A stretch of DNA of 64,000 bases, taken from NCBI RefSeq assembly GCF_042242105.1, contig NC_092027.1, positions 17,405,221-17,469,220 of the forward strand. Direction: 5' to 3'. This document shows, in pieces, positions 37,926-49,132 of the stretch. Made by a program: the position numbers and the translations under genes. Source of the stretch: Pempheris klunzingeri. Lineage: Eukaryota > Chordata > Actinopteri > Acropomatiformes > Pempheridae. The notes below the pieces were generated by a model, which had not been told where the DNA came from, did no database searches, and was given only the letters and a program-made list of their open reading frames with translations. Numbering within the stretch: position 1 is the first letter of the stretch; every line of letters begins with the position of its first letter.

Positions 37926-39540
37926 ATGCCTCCCTACAGCGTCTGTACAATACCCGATGGTGCAGGGTATGTCTGCGCTGTGCACTACATGATCCCAAAT
38001 TACACCATCTTCACTCACAACACTGCATGTATGGCCTGAATTGTGTGACGGCTGTACATATTGCCACCTCTATATTCTACGTACTCTCCTAGTCTGATCC
38101 GCTATTTAATGTTTTTTGTGCTACCATTCATCCACACACTCTTTGTACATACAGTGACCAACCAGAGCCTGTATTTGGTTACGTTTGCTTGTATTACTTT
38201 AACTGATTTAACATTTTATTTTTGCTTTCTTTATTTATCATACACACAGTGTGTTTATCTGCTTTAAATTCCTCTGTTGGGTTTTTTAAACTTGCCTCTA
38301 ATCCACAGGGTATTATTGGCAGAAGTGGGGGACTGTATTGGAGTGTTTGTGTTGCCTAAATTTGGATGTAATGGCTGAAGTTTGTAGGTGTGTTTGAGTT
38401 TAGTATTCATTGTATTTGAACTTGTATTCGTATTGACTGCGTATTGACTCTCAAATCAGCTAGTGGCTAAACCTGGCACATCTTTGATAATGTTTTTTGT
38501 ATGTAGTCCCTGACTGATAAATTCAGTACATTGAAACTGATCTAATTAAGTGGTAAATAAAGCAATCTGTATCTTTGGTAGCACACTAACTGTATCAGCA
38601 GCCTGATGCTGTAAAACCTGCCAAATATCTCTGGCTCCACCTCATGGACATTTTTGGGAACTGCGCTCTCTGCTTCAAGACGCTGAAGTCAGGCCTTCAT
38701 TTGCAAAACCAAAAATCAAATTTCTGCATTCTTAATACTTTCTTTCTTCTTTCCAGATGAACATGGGTACAACCTATTTCAATAAATCTGAATATTCTTA
38801 TGAAATTAAATGACTAAATGTAATAAATATTCCTGTTGTTTTCATTGAGTATTAAGTTTGGAGAAGAAGAATGCTTGAAGATTATGAATTGCTTGAGTTA
38901 CATTTTGATTTGGGGGTTATTAGGTGTGTTTTGACAATGGGAACGCCTGTTTGTTTAATGACGGTGACAAAAGGAGTTTGAGACTTTTGTCTGCCAGCTG
39001 AGTAAAAGCTCCGAGGCTGTTTTGGACATTCCTAACATTTCTCAACCCTGATTATCAAAGCTAACAACTTAAGTCAACCCAATAAAACTCAACTTGAATC
39101 TACATGTCTGAGACTGGAGCAATAAATGAACATCATGAGTCACCTGCTTTTACTATAGAGCCGCAGTTTAAGGTGCTTGTTATATTATTTAACCACTGTG
39201 GGCAAAGACTCTCTTTTTGTGGGTGGCTGTGTTCACAGCATCTATGAAATACACATTCAACATCTCAGGTTTCCTGTGCCACGCAGGTGCAGCAAAACCA
39301 CATGAGTAAAAATGGGGACAGCAGCAGCATCTACTCAACAACAGTCACTATAGAATGGCTCCGCGCTGTACTGAGCAGACCCACCTCATTAATCTATCAT
39401 CTTGTGTTCAGAAACTGCACTTTAGTTAAGTTTTCCACTATTACAAGTAACTATACTGTGTAAGTGATTGTGAAAAGACAGTTTGGAACAACTAAAAATG
39501 GCCTTTAGCAAAAAAGTTCATATGTAAAAATCCATCCACG

Positions 39541-39558
39541 TTTATTACAACATTTATT
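39541..39558 (-). terminator. txnl4a polyadenylation signals (candidate)
   Basis: Two AATAAA hexamers on the minus strand (39553-39558 and 39541-39546) lie about 250-270 bases after the stop. The 3' UTR also contains a U run, seen as the A run at 39736-39756. Confidence 0.55.
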
Positions 39559-39809
39559 CATCAGGACTTTACACTGTGTCCAGTTTCTAAAGCACCAGAC
39601 ACTGTGTCAAAGCCTTGTTGAAGAAACTGAAAAACACATCAATCTACACAGAAGAAACACAAATGGCACAAAGTGACACAATTATGCACATTAATAAGAA
39701 TATTGTCCTGTTTCACTGGCAAAGACAAAAATGTTAAAAAAAAAAAAAAAAAAAAAGATCTTCTTGTAGTCTCTCATCACAAAAAGAAAATGGGAGGAAA
39801 AAAGAAAAA

Positions 39810-39981
39810 TCAATATCTGTATTTAGTGGAATAATCCTTTGGAGAGACCACCAGACCTCGGCCTTTTCTTGCTCCTCGGTAAACTGTCTCAACAATGTCT
39901 ATCATCTCCTGCTTGTCCTCCATTGTCCAGTTGATCTTGTTGTTGTTGCCGGTGCCCAAATCAATCATGATGTGTTTGTTC
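39810..39981 (-). CDS. txnl4a: txnl4a coding exon 3 with stop
   Basis: Acceptor GCTCTTTAG|G completes Arg, then NKHIMIDLGTGNNNKINWTM and so on to DYSTKYRY and TGA at 39810-39812. The 56 residues after the split Arg are almost invariant in eukaryotes. Confidence 0.97.
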
Positions 39982-41509
39982 CTAAAGAGCAGCAAGAAGA
40001 GTATGAAGTTCCGAGGTTTTACAGAGATTCCTAAACAATGTCACGAGTAGGTCCTCATGCAGCAACTTGGTTCATTTCAATCATAATAATCACCTGTTAA
40101 ATAATGTTTACGCTGATATTTTTAAATCTAGATGATGAGAGCCTCACCTGAAAAAGAACATGACCGTGCAGGGGTCGTACAACTCGTACATCTTGTTGAA
40201 GTCAGGCACTTCTGTGATGTCCACCAGGTAAATGACTGCAAAATTCTTTACCTGTCGGGATGTACGAAGGTAGAACATTAATCAATCACTGAACCATCGT
40301 GGGATCATTGTGAGCAGCAAAGCATTGAACATTACAGGCAGAGCAACACAACAGGGAGAGGTCATTTTCTAGATGATTTACATTTAACTGCCTAACCGGC
40401 AACACCTCAACTGTTTAGTGTACTGGTATAAAAATGGGCATGCTGAGATAAGCTTCAAAAAGAATCTAAGTAATATCCTTAAAAATTATTGCAATGCCTT
40501 ATCGTTTTAACAGCCTTAATAGCTTTAGCTTTAACTTCTTTGTCCTGAAGTTGGTGGCCAAACTGCTGTTAAAGCAGCAATAAAAGTGTCAACAGCAGCA
40601 AACACAGTGATGAAAATAGTGATGAAGCCTCGCATCCCTTTAGCAGACAAAATAAATCTGCACTAGAAAAAAAATCTACAGCATCCCAGAAACAGACCCT
40701 TCAAAATCCATGTGATTTTCAGCTAAGATAAAAAACTAAACTGTAATGCTCCTATTGGTCCTCACAGTTCAATGTGTGAATTTGAGTAAAGCATTTTTGC
40801 TGCAAGTGTAGTAATGCTGCAGTAGATATGAAGTGTTATTATTTGTAAGCATAAAATAAGCTTGCAAATCAATATTAATAATTTAGCATTTATAAATGAA
40901 TGCAACACATGGCATTTAGTCGCAGTGGCAACATTTATCCCTGCTCACAAAGGATAATCAAGGCTATTAATAATGTATACACCCCAATTGAGTGTGAATG
41001 AGCAGGTGCATGTAATGCTCAGTCTGACAGAGGGACTGTGTGTCAGCAGCCTTTTGAACCTAAACTAACCTCTATGAACACTACAGCTTGTGATCAACGT
41101 GTTTCCTATTTATCACACCCATTGATGTGAAACATGACCATTGGCTGGAGGAGTGAATGACAATAACAGTCTGTCATTTCACCAAGATTTTAGGATAGTT
41201 TGTACTTTATAGTCTCGTGCTTTCTCTCTGGGAAGCTGTTATACGTTTATCCCGCCAGACCAGCAGGTGGTGCTGTTCAGCATGTTCACATAGCAGGACG
41301 TAGCTACTGGTGCTAATGTTATAAATACACACACGGTTCACAGGCTGGATGCAAACCTTTTCCGCGATGCTGTAAAGAACCTCGTCCATCTTCATACACG
41401 TCGGGTCCCAGTCGTGTCCAAAGCGGATCACGAGGACTCGGTCCTCCTCGGACAGGATGGCTTGGTCGACCTGCCAGCCGTTGTGGAGATGTGGTAGCAT
41501 GTACGACAT
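39810..41509 (-). CDS. txnl4a: txnl4a, U5 snRNP 15-kDa protein (Dim1), complete
   Basis: TXNL4A/Dim1 is a thioredoxin-fold protein of the U4/U6.U5 tri-snRNP, essential for pre-mRNA splicing in the nucleus. The coding exons are 41357-41509, 40148-40251 and 39810-39981. Joined, they give exactly 142 residues, the length of human TXNL4A, with only about four conservative differences from the human sequence as I remember it (for example Leu for Val in RVLVIRF and Thr for Ala in WTMEDK). The site where thioredoxin has WCGPC reads WDPTCM, so no redox CxxC, as expected. The protein starts MSYMLPHLHNGW and ends KDYSTKYRY. A noncoding 5' exon probably precedes it (donor at 41774-41779). The first coding-exon donor is weak (AAG|GTTTGC). 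Confidence 0.98.
40148..40251 (-). CDS. txnl4a: txnl4a coding exon 2
   Basis: Encodes VKNFAVIYLVDITEVPDFNK then MYELYDPCTVMFFF and two bases of an Arg codon. Acceptor ATCCCGACAG|GTAAAG and donor TTC AG|GTGAGG are clear. The 1.1-kb intron to exon 1 (40252-41356) holds no other exon. Confidence 0.97.
41357..41509 (-). CDS. txnl4a: txnl4a coding exon 1
   Basis: Encodes residues 1-51, from MSYMLPHLHNGW to DEVLYSIAEK. It ends at AAG|GTTTGC in phase 0. The start codon is preceded by CCCGGGATCAAG, with a possible acceptor (TTTTTCAG) about 25-30 bases upstream, consistent with a spliced 5' UTR. Confidence 0.97.
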
Positions 41510-41779
41510 CTTGATCCCGGGCTATCGACTCCCTAGCTGAAAAACAGCACAGCTGACTGTAGCTTCACGTAACTTCAGAGGCGGTAAGAGTAACATTTAG
41601 TTAACATTGAGTAAAAACGGGACTTGTGCTCGTAGTTTGAGGAGAAATGTGCTGTTAGCCTGAACTACCGATAGCTAGCTAGTGAGCTTGAACTGACGTT
41701 AGCTAGCGCTCAAAGAAAGTCTAGAAAACAATTAAACCTTAAAGGGTAGAAATAAATAATTCGTGCGGAAACACTCACC

Positions 41780-41900
41780 TTAAAATACAATGGGCTGCTT
41801 ATTATATGTCGAAATAAAAGCTCTGTGGTGTAAAAGCCTCGCTTTTTGCCGGCTGCAGTTGAAACTGTGTACCTTCTTGAAAATGTTACGTTTCTGTACG
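41780..41900 (-). other. txnl4a: txnl4a 5' noncoding exon (probable)
   Basis: On the minus strand, TTGTATTTTAAG|GTGAGTGTTT is a near-consensus donor at 41774-41779. Together with the acceptor just before the coding exon, it implies a leader intron of about 240 bases. The upstream limit (transcription start) is a guess. Confidence 0.5.
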
Positions 41901-41950
41901 TACGACGTCATCAAACCAGCGTGCGGACGACGAGTTTACGTCACGTGCAT
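41900..41950 (-). promoter_or_regulatory. candidate txnl4a promoter: CRE-like and E-box sites
   Basis: GACGTCA at 41904-41910, TTACGTCA at 41936-41943 and an overlapping palindromic CACGTG at 41942-41947 cluster about 400 bases upstream of the start codon, in a CpG-containing stretch. ATF/CREB and USF/MYC-type factors bind such sites. This fits a housekeeping gene, but no TATA box is evident. Confidence 0.4.
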
Positions 41951-42049
41951 GGTATGTATACATTTGTTTATTTTTGCTTTTTTATTTGTTTGTTTCTTTG
42001 TTGTAACTGGAACATTTCAAGATACAAAATTATATCAGTGATAAAGCGT

Positions 42050-43823
42050 TTAACTTATGGGACACTTCAAAAACATACTCAGTGATAAGTCAGTCAGGTA
42101 AATAAGATTAAATATGTTGAATACAACATTATTCACCAAATTATTTTTATCACTAACAAAGTAAAATAAAAAAAAAACACCAGTTCACATGGTATATGAT
42201 TTCATGCAAAATCAGGACTGTTTGAGGAATCAAGAAGAATCTTTTATCAACAAGAAGCAAACCAAAAACTTCTTATGAAACAGTTAAGATATACTTCATT
42301 AAACCAAGACCATCTTTATTTAAAATTGGTATGAAGATGGACTTTATTTTTCACTTATTTGCTTTATTTATCTATGTTTCCAGCATTTATCCAATCAATA
42401 CAATAGCCTTTACAAAAGGCTCATAAAACACATACAATCTCCATGAGGCCCGTTTAGTGAAAAGAAATGTTTTTATGTCTATCAAAGTGGCATAGTCCTA
42501 TCTGGATACAACATCCAAGAATCTAAACATAAAGAATTCACTCCTGGAGAAACTTCACTCCATTTGCTGTTTCTTCTGTGATATTTTTAGAAGCAAATAT
42601 AGTCAAAGAAATGCACAGGTATTATCTCTGCAACACCTTGAGCAAATTGAGAGCTGATATCTCCTCAGACTGCTCATTTAGCAACAAACAGAAAGAACGC
42701 TTGATCCATGTCCCTGCATGCCCACTCTCAGGGGAACACTGTTCATTGTCGGTGCCAGCTCTTGGCTTGTGAAACTTTAGGAATCGGCTGTCTTGTTTTA
42801 GGATTGTTAAAGGAGAAATTCTTTAATAGATGATGCCATTTCTTCTGTGCCTTCTTGGGAGGTTTCACATCCAGGCCAGACTGCATAGAGTCTATCTATG
42901 TTCCTCCTGTCTCCATCTTATTTCTTGTACAAAAACATATAAGTATAAGATAAGTATGCAAAACAAGCTTTTACAATAAAAGTTTACTAGTCTGTCTGCA
43001 TTTAAGAGACACAAAGAAAAAAAACATTTATTGTTGTGCAATTCATTACAGTACAAACAGAAAATGGTTCAAAGGTTATAGGATTTTTTTCCAGTCTATG
43101 ACATAGCAGCATATTATGGCACTCCTTTGAGAGAGCATGAATCATCTTTAGATATGTCTTGGCTTTTATCTTTAATTCCACCACTAAACTACACAATCAC
43201 ATTACTGTGGTTCTGAATGGCCGTGTGATTAGCAAAGTCTGACAATTTCACAATAGACTATTTGGTCTAGGACACATGATTGTTTAACAAACAATGATAG
43301 CCAACGTCACAATAAAATGAGGATCTATTTCCTAACTACCATCAACACTGTAATCTTCCCTTAAAGCTGATAGAGGCATTTTGAATTCTGAATGGCTGTT
43401 TTTCACATTGCGCAGCATCAGCCTTCAGCCTTCTGATGGACTGTCTGAACAGCTGAGGTTTTGCCGAGGAGACGTTACTCTCCCACCATGTTGGTTATAC
43501 AAGTCCCCTGCTATAAAACCACACACTGCTCAGCAAAACAATCCAGATCCCAGGTTGCATGAAACCACTTCAGGCCAGCAGGTGGCATGAGAAACATTCA
43601 CATATTTACTGGAGACAAAATGGCTCCACCAGTGGTTCTTTGAACATCCCAAGACGTCTAAATAAACATATCCTCGGGCCGTCGCTATTCCATGAGGCAA
43701 TGTGAAAAGTCCTGTACACAATAATGTCTTACAATCCCTGAGGAGCGCTGATGCTTGGCCGGAGCGGTCGGTGTAAGGACGAGGTCGACCACGGTGAGTA
43801 CAGTAGACTGTACTCTTCAGCTC
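42050..43823 (-). other. znrf2 3' UTR and spacer to txnl4a
   Basis: A/T-rich DNA without a recognisable coding exon. A minus-strand AATAAA at 43027-43032 lies about 790 bases after the znrf2 stop and is the first clear candidate polyadenylation signal. Further ones occur at about 42344 and 42363. The spacer to the txnl4a promoter is only a few hundred bases if the distal sites are used. Confidence 0.45.
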
Positions 43824-43881
43824 CTAGTCGGATGGATGCTCCGGGCACGAGCGATTCACCTCGAACCACTCATCTATGCAC
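43824..43881 (-). CDS. znrf2: znrf2 exon 4 (RING end, stop)
   Basis: A 58-bp exon after TGTTCCAG. It completes Gly and reads CIDEWFEVNRSCPEHPSD then TAG at 43824-43826. This is the last Cys pair of the RING and the exact family C-terminus. It is too short to stand out as an open frame and was found by looking for the family's ending. Confidence 0.95.
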
Positions 43882-45980
43882 CTGGAACAGTAAGAGGAGG
43901 ACGAAGGGGGAGTTTGTCTCTTGTGATCAAAGGGAAGCTGAATTACATTTAGCACTACTAATCACACTATAAGATATCTAAATTAGCTGGATGTGTGTGT
44001 TTCCTCAATGTGTTTCATTCACCAACTGACTGAATGTTTATGCTCCTCTGATAAAACAGCATAAAACCTCTTGTTCATACACCAAAACAGGGAAACTGCT
44101 ATCCTGACTCGGTCCTGAGGTAACAGAATCTGCCCACGAGCAACTCTTGAACTCACCGACTATCACACTGTATCTTCTTTTGTTGCTTTTGTTAGCTAGC
44201 TGTTTCCCTCATATTTTCAGCATAGACTGTATACAAGAAGTGGACGTGTCTTCCAGGTGTGAAAAATGAAGCCAGTGCGGAAGTGCCTTTAACCTGCATT
44301 GTTTCTATTGGCCAGCAAGGGTGACTCCACTGGCTACAAAAAATAAGTCAGATTGTATAGAAGTCTATGAGAAAATGACCCTGACTCTAACTTGATTTAT
44401 TACCTCAATAAATGTTTTCCTAATGCATTTATGCTCTCAGTCGCTAGTTTCTAATCTTCTTCAACACAGCGTGATGCTCATTTAGTAAATTATGGTCCCA
44501 TTTAGAGGGTCCCAGTCTGTTCTTTTAAGTAAATAAACTGGTAGTGAGTGAGACAGTATGCAAGAGTTTTTTTTCATTGTTCAAGGTGTTCCAGCCTTTG
44601 AGACGTCATGCGAGGGGTATTTCTTCGTCATTGTAATAATTATAAAGTTTAATTACTGTTTTATAATTTCTACAAAAGACGCCAGAAGCCAGCTCAGTGC
44701 CTTGCGCAAAGTTTCAAGTTGTCTCTTGCACAGTGTGCTCTGTCATATCGAGTGAAAATCTAATGACGTCAGTGTTACCGGAAAAGTTTGCCACTAGGTA
44801 ATTTGCTTATTCACCCTCTTGAAAACTGATACTGGTCCACTCTCGATTTATATGCTTAATATGAAGCTACTACCTGTTTCCAGTCTTTTTGCTAAGCTAA
44901 GCTACTTGGTGGTTGACTTTAGCTTCATATTTACCATGTGGACATGAGAGAGGTGTCAATCTTGTCATCTACTCTGGGGGAAAAAAAAAAGCATTTCCCA
45001 AAATATCAAACTATTCCTGTAAATTATTCATCAGGACTTCTGAGTCTGCATTTCAGATTTCCTGGAAGTCATGACTGGTTACACTTGGTGCATTTCCTGC
45101 ATTTGCCAAACTTTTTCCAGCTACAATCAGTTTATTTGTGTGTGTGTGTGTGTGTGTTAGTTAGTTACCCTTTATGGTAGATGCAGAGGCAGGGCAGCCT
45201 GGCGATGGTGTCCCCCTGCTCTAGCTCTTCTAAACAGATGGCACATTCCCCAGAGTCTCTGGATAGGATGTCCTCTGAGAAAGACAATACAGAGACAGAC
45301 TGAGAGAGGAGCACACCAAACCATGCATCACATGCTCAGTCCGGTCACTGAATCTGTTGAACCATCATAGCCATCATCGCAGCCATCTGTTAAACCATTG
45401 GTACCAGAGTCCCTGTGGTCACCTGAGCCCAGATGAGAGCTGCTGCTCCTCCACAGTGTTCAGTAAATACGCAGTCTCCAGTGGGAATAGGTTGATTTTT
45501 GTTGAACATAGTTTCACCCGTTATCATCCTTTCCTTTGGACAATAGTTTGATCATGTATTTCAATAACCTGAGGTCAGGTAATGCTGTTTACCTGCATAT
45601 TGAGCTATGACAGGCCCTAGTGTCAATACCTGAGGCGAAGGACTGTTTGTAGCTCTGATGACAATGAAATTGAATCCTGCAGGAGCAGTACAGGAGCAGT
45701 ACATCCAAATGTACTTATATGTACAAAATGTACGATATTTGCATGTGCTAAGTGAAGGATAAAGTGATGATTGTGTGTGTGTTTCATATCTGTCTGCCTG
45801 TGATAAGCTAATACACACTGTGCAGGCACTGTGAGCTGTGTACGAAATATATATTTATCAGCAACATGCACACTGCTGTGGGTGTGTGCCAGCTGAAAAC
45901 TCTGTGTGTGTGCACGTCTCCCCACATGCACAGACACTTTAAGATTGCACCGTCAAGCCAGGGGAGTCTCTGTTTGCAGG

Positions 45981-46017
<37 letters not shown>

Positions 46018-49000
46018 TACAGCAAAGATGTGTTTGTCTTTCCTGTGTGTGCACATGTAGGTGTGTGTGCACAACACAGGTGCTCAGATACAGTTAGTCT
46101 GGACTCGCATGGATGGCTGTGTAAATGTGCAGCTGCACATCTCTTCATGCTGCACTGTATAACGTCTAGTACAGGTGTATTTCTGTGTTCTTGACAAAAA
46201 AAAAAATATTCGTCTGACTGTGAATCATTTCATGCAAGGAAGGGCGGACAGAGGTACTTGCACTTGATTACTTCCATTCTATGCTACACTATACTTACAG
46301 ATTACAGATGCAAATACTGTACCTTGTATTACATTTAGGTGACAGTTTACAGATTAAGGCTTTGAATAAAAACCTATGGGGATTATTGATTAAACTACCC
46401 ACCAATAAATAAAGCAGTTAAAACCACCATTAAAATGTGACTTACAAAGTAACATTAGAGGTAATAATCAAGTGCTATGATATAATAAAATATTTCAGCG
46501 GTGGAGTCGTGTGATAAGTAGAATTGTCCATGTAAACATCTTGTGATTGGATCACGTCATATGGACAAACAGATTCATCATAGGACCCCTTGACAAATAG
46601 AATTACCGCCTCCGCCAAGCAGTCAAATTGCAGTTTACATTCATGACCTTTCCATTCAAAGACTGGTGCCACCAGTTCAGTATCCAACCAAAGGGGAAAT
46701 ATGGTCCCCTTCTGTTCCTGATCATCGTGTTGAATAGCGACCAGAAAATTGTTTTAGCAGAACATTATGATGCCACAGTGAAGTTGACCTTTGACCTCTT
46801 GGATGTAAAATGTCCTCGCTTCATCATTTTATCCTATTAGACATTTGTATGAAATGTATAATAAGTAACTATAAATTAGTATAATTAGTCTATGAGTTAT
46901 GGCCAAAAACATTTTTAGTGAGGTCACAGGGACCTTTGACCTTTGACCAGCAAAATCTACTCAGTTCATCCTTGAGTCCAAGTGGACACTGGCGCCAAAT
47001 TTGAAGAAATTCCCTCAAGGCGTTCTTGAGATTTCAGCTTCATGAGAACTGAATAACATTTGTCTGGTCTCAGCCTTCCCATGCACAAGCATTGTCATTG
47101 TCAGTGTCACATGATGCATGCATGTCGTTTTTGACCAAAAATGAACAAGTAAAACTGCGAAATAACAGACACATGATAGCTGTGCAATCTTCCATGGTCC
47201 TCTGGCACTTTCATCCCTGATAACTTACTGTTGTAGGTGAGGCGCGTTTTGCTGAAACACATGAGGAGGTGCTTCTCTATTTCTGCTGATGCCATAAACT
47301 TGGAGCAAACAGGACAGTGAAAGCCTGGAATGAGAAACACAAAGACAAGAACATGAGGACTCGGATGTGCCAACGTCTCTCTCATAACCTTTTATTGATA
47401 TGTACACAACAGAAGGTGTGGGGCAGTTTCTGAGAGCTTGATGCATGCACTTTCTAGCCCTCTGCCTGCTGTAAACAATCTGTTACAATCTAACATACAA
47501 CCTTTAGGTGTCATTGCTCGACACAAACTAACTGCAAACAAATCCTTAAGCTGAGATGCCTTCATATTTACACATATTTACACTCCACATGCACGTGGCC
47601 TCCTGACCCCGCGCATCTTCTCACCTGCACAAACAGGCCAGGCGCTGCTTGACCTGAGATAAGCTAACCACGTGTTTAAGTCAAGGAAAGGAGCACAAAG
47701 GCTTCATATAAAGAACACAGGCGGGAATTATCTCTGTGTCTGCTGTGAACCTCGTGTTTGTGAGGGAGGTGACACTGTCAGGCCTGCAAAGTCACAATTG
47801 CATGGATCTGATTGGCAAAAAGTATCAATGACGTTATTCATGCCTGGACTTCCTCATCAGGGAAATTACCTCTGAAGGGCAGACCAAAACTCCTCCCTGT
47901 TTTTATTGATCACATTAGGATAGATGAGGAAACTGGGACAACTCCAACAACAACAAGGATTCAAGAAATGCTATCAAATATTGTTTGGATTGTTCGTTTG
48001 GTCGCTTTTCTTTTTCAGTGACATGGATGTTAGACCGCAACAGTCCTGTTGTAGCACTTTGAGGCCTCTTTTGTTGTGGTCTGGAGACACCCACCAGTTG
48101 AGATGCAGCCAGACTTGCAGATTCAGGAAGTTTGTGTGTGTGTGTGTGTGTGTGTCAGGCAATGTGTAACCAGCAGGAAGCTCTTATCTGCTGACCTACA
48201 TAATGCACTCTTCCCTCTCAGACGGAGTGAAAAACAAGCCAGTTTTGCAAGACAGAGGAGAAGCAAGCGAAGGCAGGCGGCAGTTCCGTACAGCAGAGGC
48301 ACCTGTGGCTACAATAAAAGTGCAGAAGTGCTAAACAAAGGGCTCAGTCATCATACTGCTATTATCATATACCAGGTGTCACATGTCAAATGGAAAAATA
48401 CTCGGCAACTTTGACGATAACTCTACTGTGCAAAGCTGTAGGAGTATCAAACACATACAGTGTCCAACATGAACTAACATGTTGACTCGTGTTGTTCCAC
48501 TAACACAGTGTTAATATTGCAGTTATGCAACATGAGATAACAAATTGGCCCTTTGGTAAGATAATGACAACATACAGTGTACTAAAAACAATGCTCTCTC
48601 CATAAATATTACAAGAGATAGATGGAAATAGCACAATTCACCATTATGTCTGTTCTCACTACTGAGTAACAGACAAAGAGCACTTCAGGAACAATAAGGA
48701 AATCAGGAAACTAAAAGGTGTCATAATGTCACTGCCTTCCCTCCACATCATTTATATGGTAGCTGTGAATTTGTAGTAGCTTAACCCGTGCGTGACAATC
48801 TTACCTCCCAGCAGGTGAGGGGACAGGTGAGCCGGTAAGGAGCCTATAAGCAACCTATGGCCGTCAGGAGGCAGCTGGCCGTCGTCGTCACCATCCGTGC
48901 CATCGAGGCTCTGATTGAGTGCGTGTGACCCTGACCTGGTGCCGGTTGGTATACTGAGCCCGGAGCTGGTTGGTCCTCCACCCGTGTACCGGATCCGGGG

Positions 49001-49132
49001 GCCTTCTGGTCCATTTGTGTACCTAAACCCCGCGATCCTTTCCCCTCCGCTTGAGTTTCCAGATGGGAGATCGGAGCTGGAATAAGCCCGAGTTCTGCCA
49101 TCAAACGCTGGGCTGCTCTGTTTGGCCCCCAT
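43824..49132 (-). CDS. znrf2: znrf2, zinc and RING finger E3 ubiquitin ligase, complete
   Basis: ZNRF2 is an N-myristoylated RING E3 ligase of endosomal, lysosomal and presynaptic membranes. Exons are 48805-49132, 47229-47324, 45169-45274 and 43824-43881. The phases (1, 1, 0-based remainder 2) close exactly to 195 residues plus TAG. The N-terminus MGAKQS with GRTRAYSSSDLPS and the block LLIGSLPAHLSPHLLGG are ZNRF2-specific (ZNRF1 differs). A zinc finger (FHCPVC...EKHLLMC) spans about residues 111-131. The RING follows, with ECAICLEEL, LPCLCIYHKGCID and SCPEHPSD at the C-terminus. Human ZNRF2 has about 242 residues; the shorter fish protein lacks much of the low-complexity N-terminal part. It lies downstream of mturn in the same direction, as on human 7p14. 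Confidence 0.96.
44221..44400 (+). repeat. dispersed repeat beginning CATAGACTGTATACAAGAAG
   Basis: This shares its first 25 or so bases with 15183 of this window and continues with TGAAGCCAGTGCGGAAGTGC. It lies in znrf2 intron 3. Noncoding, borders not certain. Confidence 0.5.
44845..45010. mobile_element. fold-back element copy 4, internally deleted
   Basis: A short left-arm piece (ATGCTTAATATGAAGCTAC) is joined directly to a right arm: CTGTTTCCAGTCTTTTTGCT, AAGCTAAGCTAC, GACTTTAGCTTCATATTTAC, ATCTACTCTGGGG. It is the same family as 5385, 21955 and 52720. It lies in znrf2 intron 3, about 160 bases from exon 3. Confidence 0.5.
45169..45274 (-). CDS. znrf2: znrf2 exon 3 (RING core)
   Basis: Acceptor TTTCTCAG|AG, then DILSRDSGECAICLEELEQG, DTIARLPCLCIYHK and two bases of Gly before GTAACT. 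The split codon with exon 2 reads Lys where human ZNRF2 has Glu, as I recall. A CA repeat begins 11 bases past the donor in transcript sense (plus-strand TG at 45137-45157). Confidence 0.95.
45983..46017 (+). repeat. (GT)n microsatellite
   Basis: About 35 bases of pure GT repeat within znrf2 intron 2, with further scattered GTGTGC words to 46080. A second, shorter one is at 48132-48155 in intron 1. Confidence 0.9.
46560..47060 (+). repeat. dispersed fish repeat carrying TGACCTTTGACC motifs
   Basis: Phrases such as GGTCACAGGGACCTTTGACC, CAGTTCATCCTTGAGTCCAA, GTGGACACTGGCGCCAAATT and GAAGAAATTCCCTCAAGGCG belong to a very common fish interspersed repeat of no coding capacity. It lies in znrf2 intron 2, close to exon 2. 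TGACCTTTGACC-type words occur at about 46787-46799 and 46930-46948. Confidence 0.6.
47229..47324 (-). CDS. znrf2: znrf2 exon 2 (zinc finger)
   Basis: Acceptor CTCATTCCAG|GC completes Gly, followed by FHCPVCSKFMASAEIEKHLL, MCFSKTRLTYN and one base before GTAAGT. The Cys-x2-Cys...His-x4-Cys pattern is the ZNRF zinc finger. Confidence 0.95.
48805..49132 (-). CDS. znrf2: znrf2 exon 1
   Basis: Encodes 109 residues plus one base: MGAKQSSPAFDGRTRAYSSS, a Gly/Ser/Thr-rich linker, then LLIGSLPAHLSPHLLG. Donor GGAG|GTAAGA. Gly2 is the predicted myristoylation site. Confidence 0.95.

Larger units (their letters stand above)
31779..39540. other. noncoding region between the MITE and txnl4a
   Basis: No gene is recognised. 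It holds (AG)n 32561-32582, (TG)n 33886-33919, a dispersed repeat at 33170-33660, a retroelement piece with (TAA)n at 35624-35755 and a LINE ORF remnant at 37785-37925. The sequence at about 34555-34860 is complex and free of simple repeats. The gene(s) controlled from here, if any, are unknown. Confidence 0.45.

Noticed and set aside
46525..46545. TGTAAACATC phrase resembling the miR-30 seed region
   Set aside because: The rest of the mature sequence does not match and no hairpin forms around it. A similar phrase near 9334 is also isolated.
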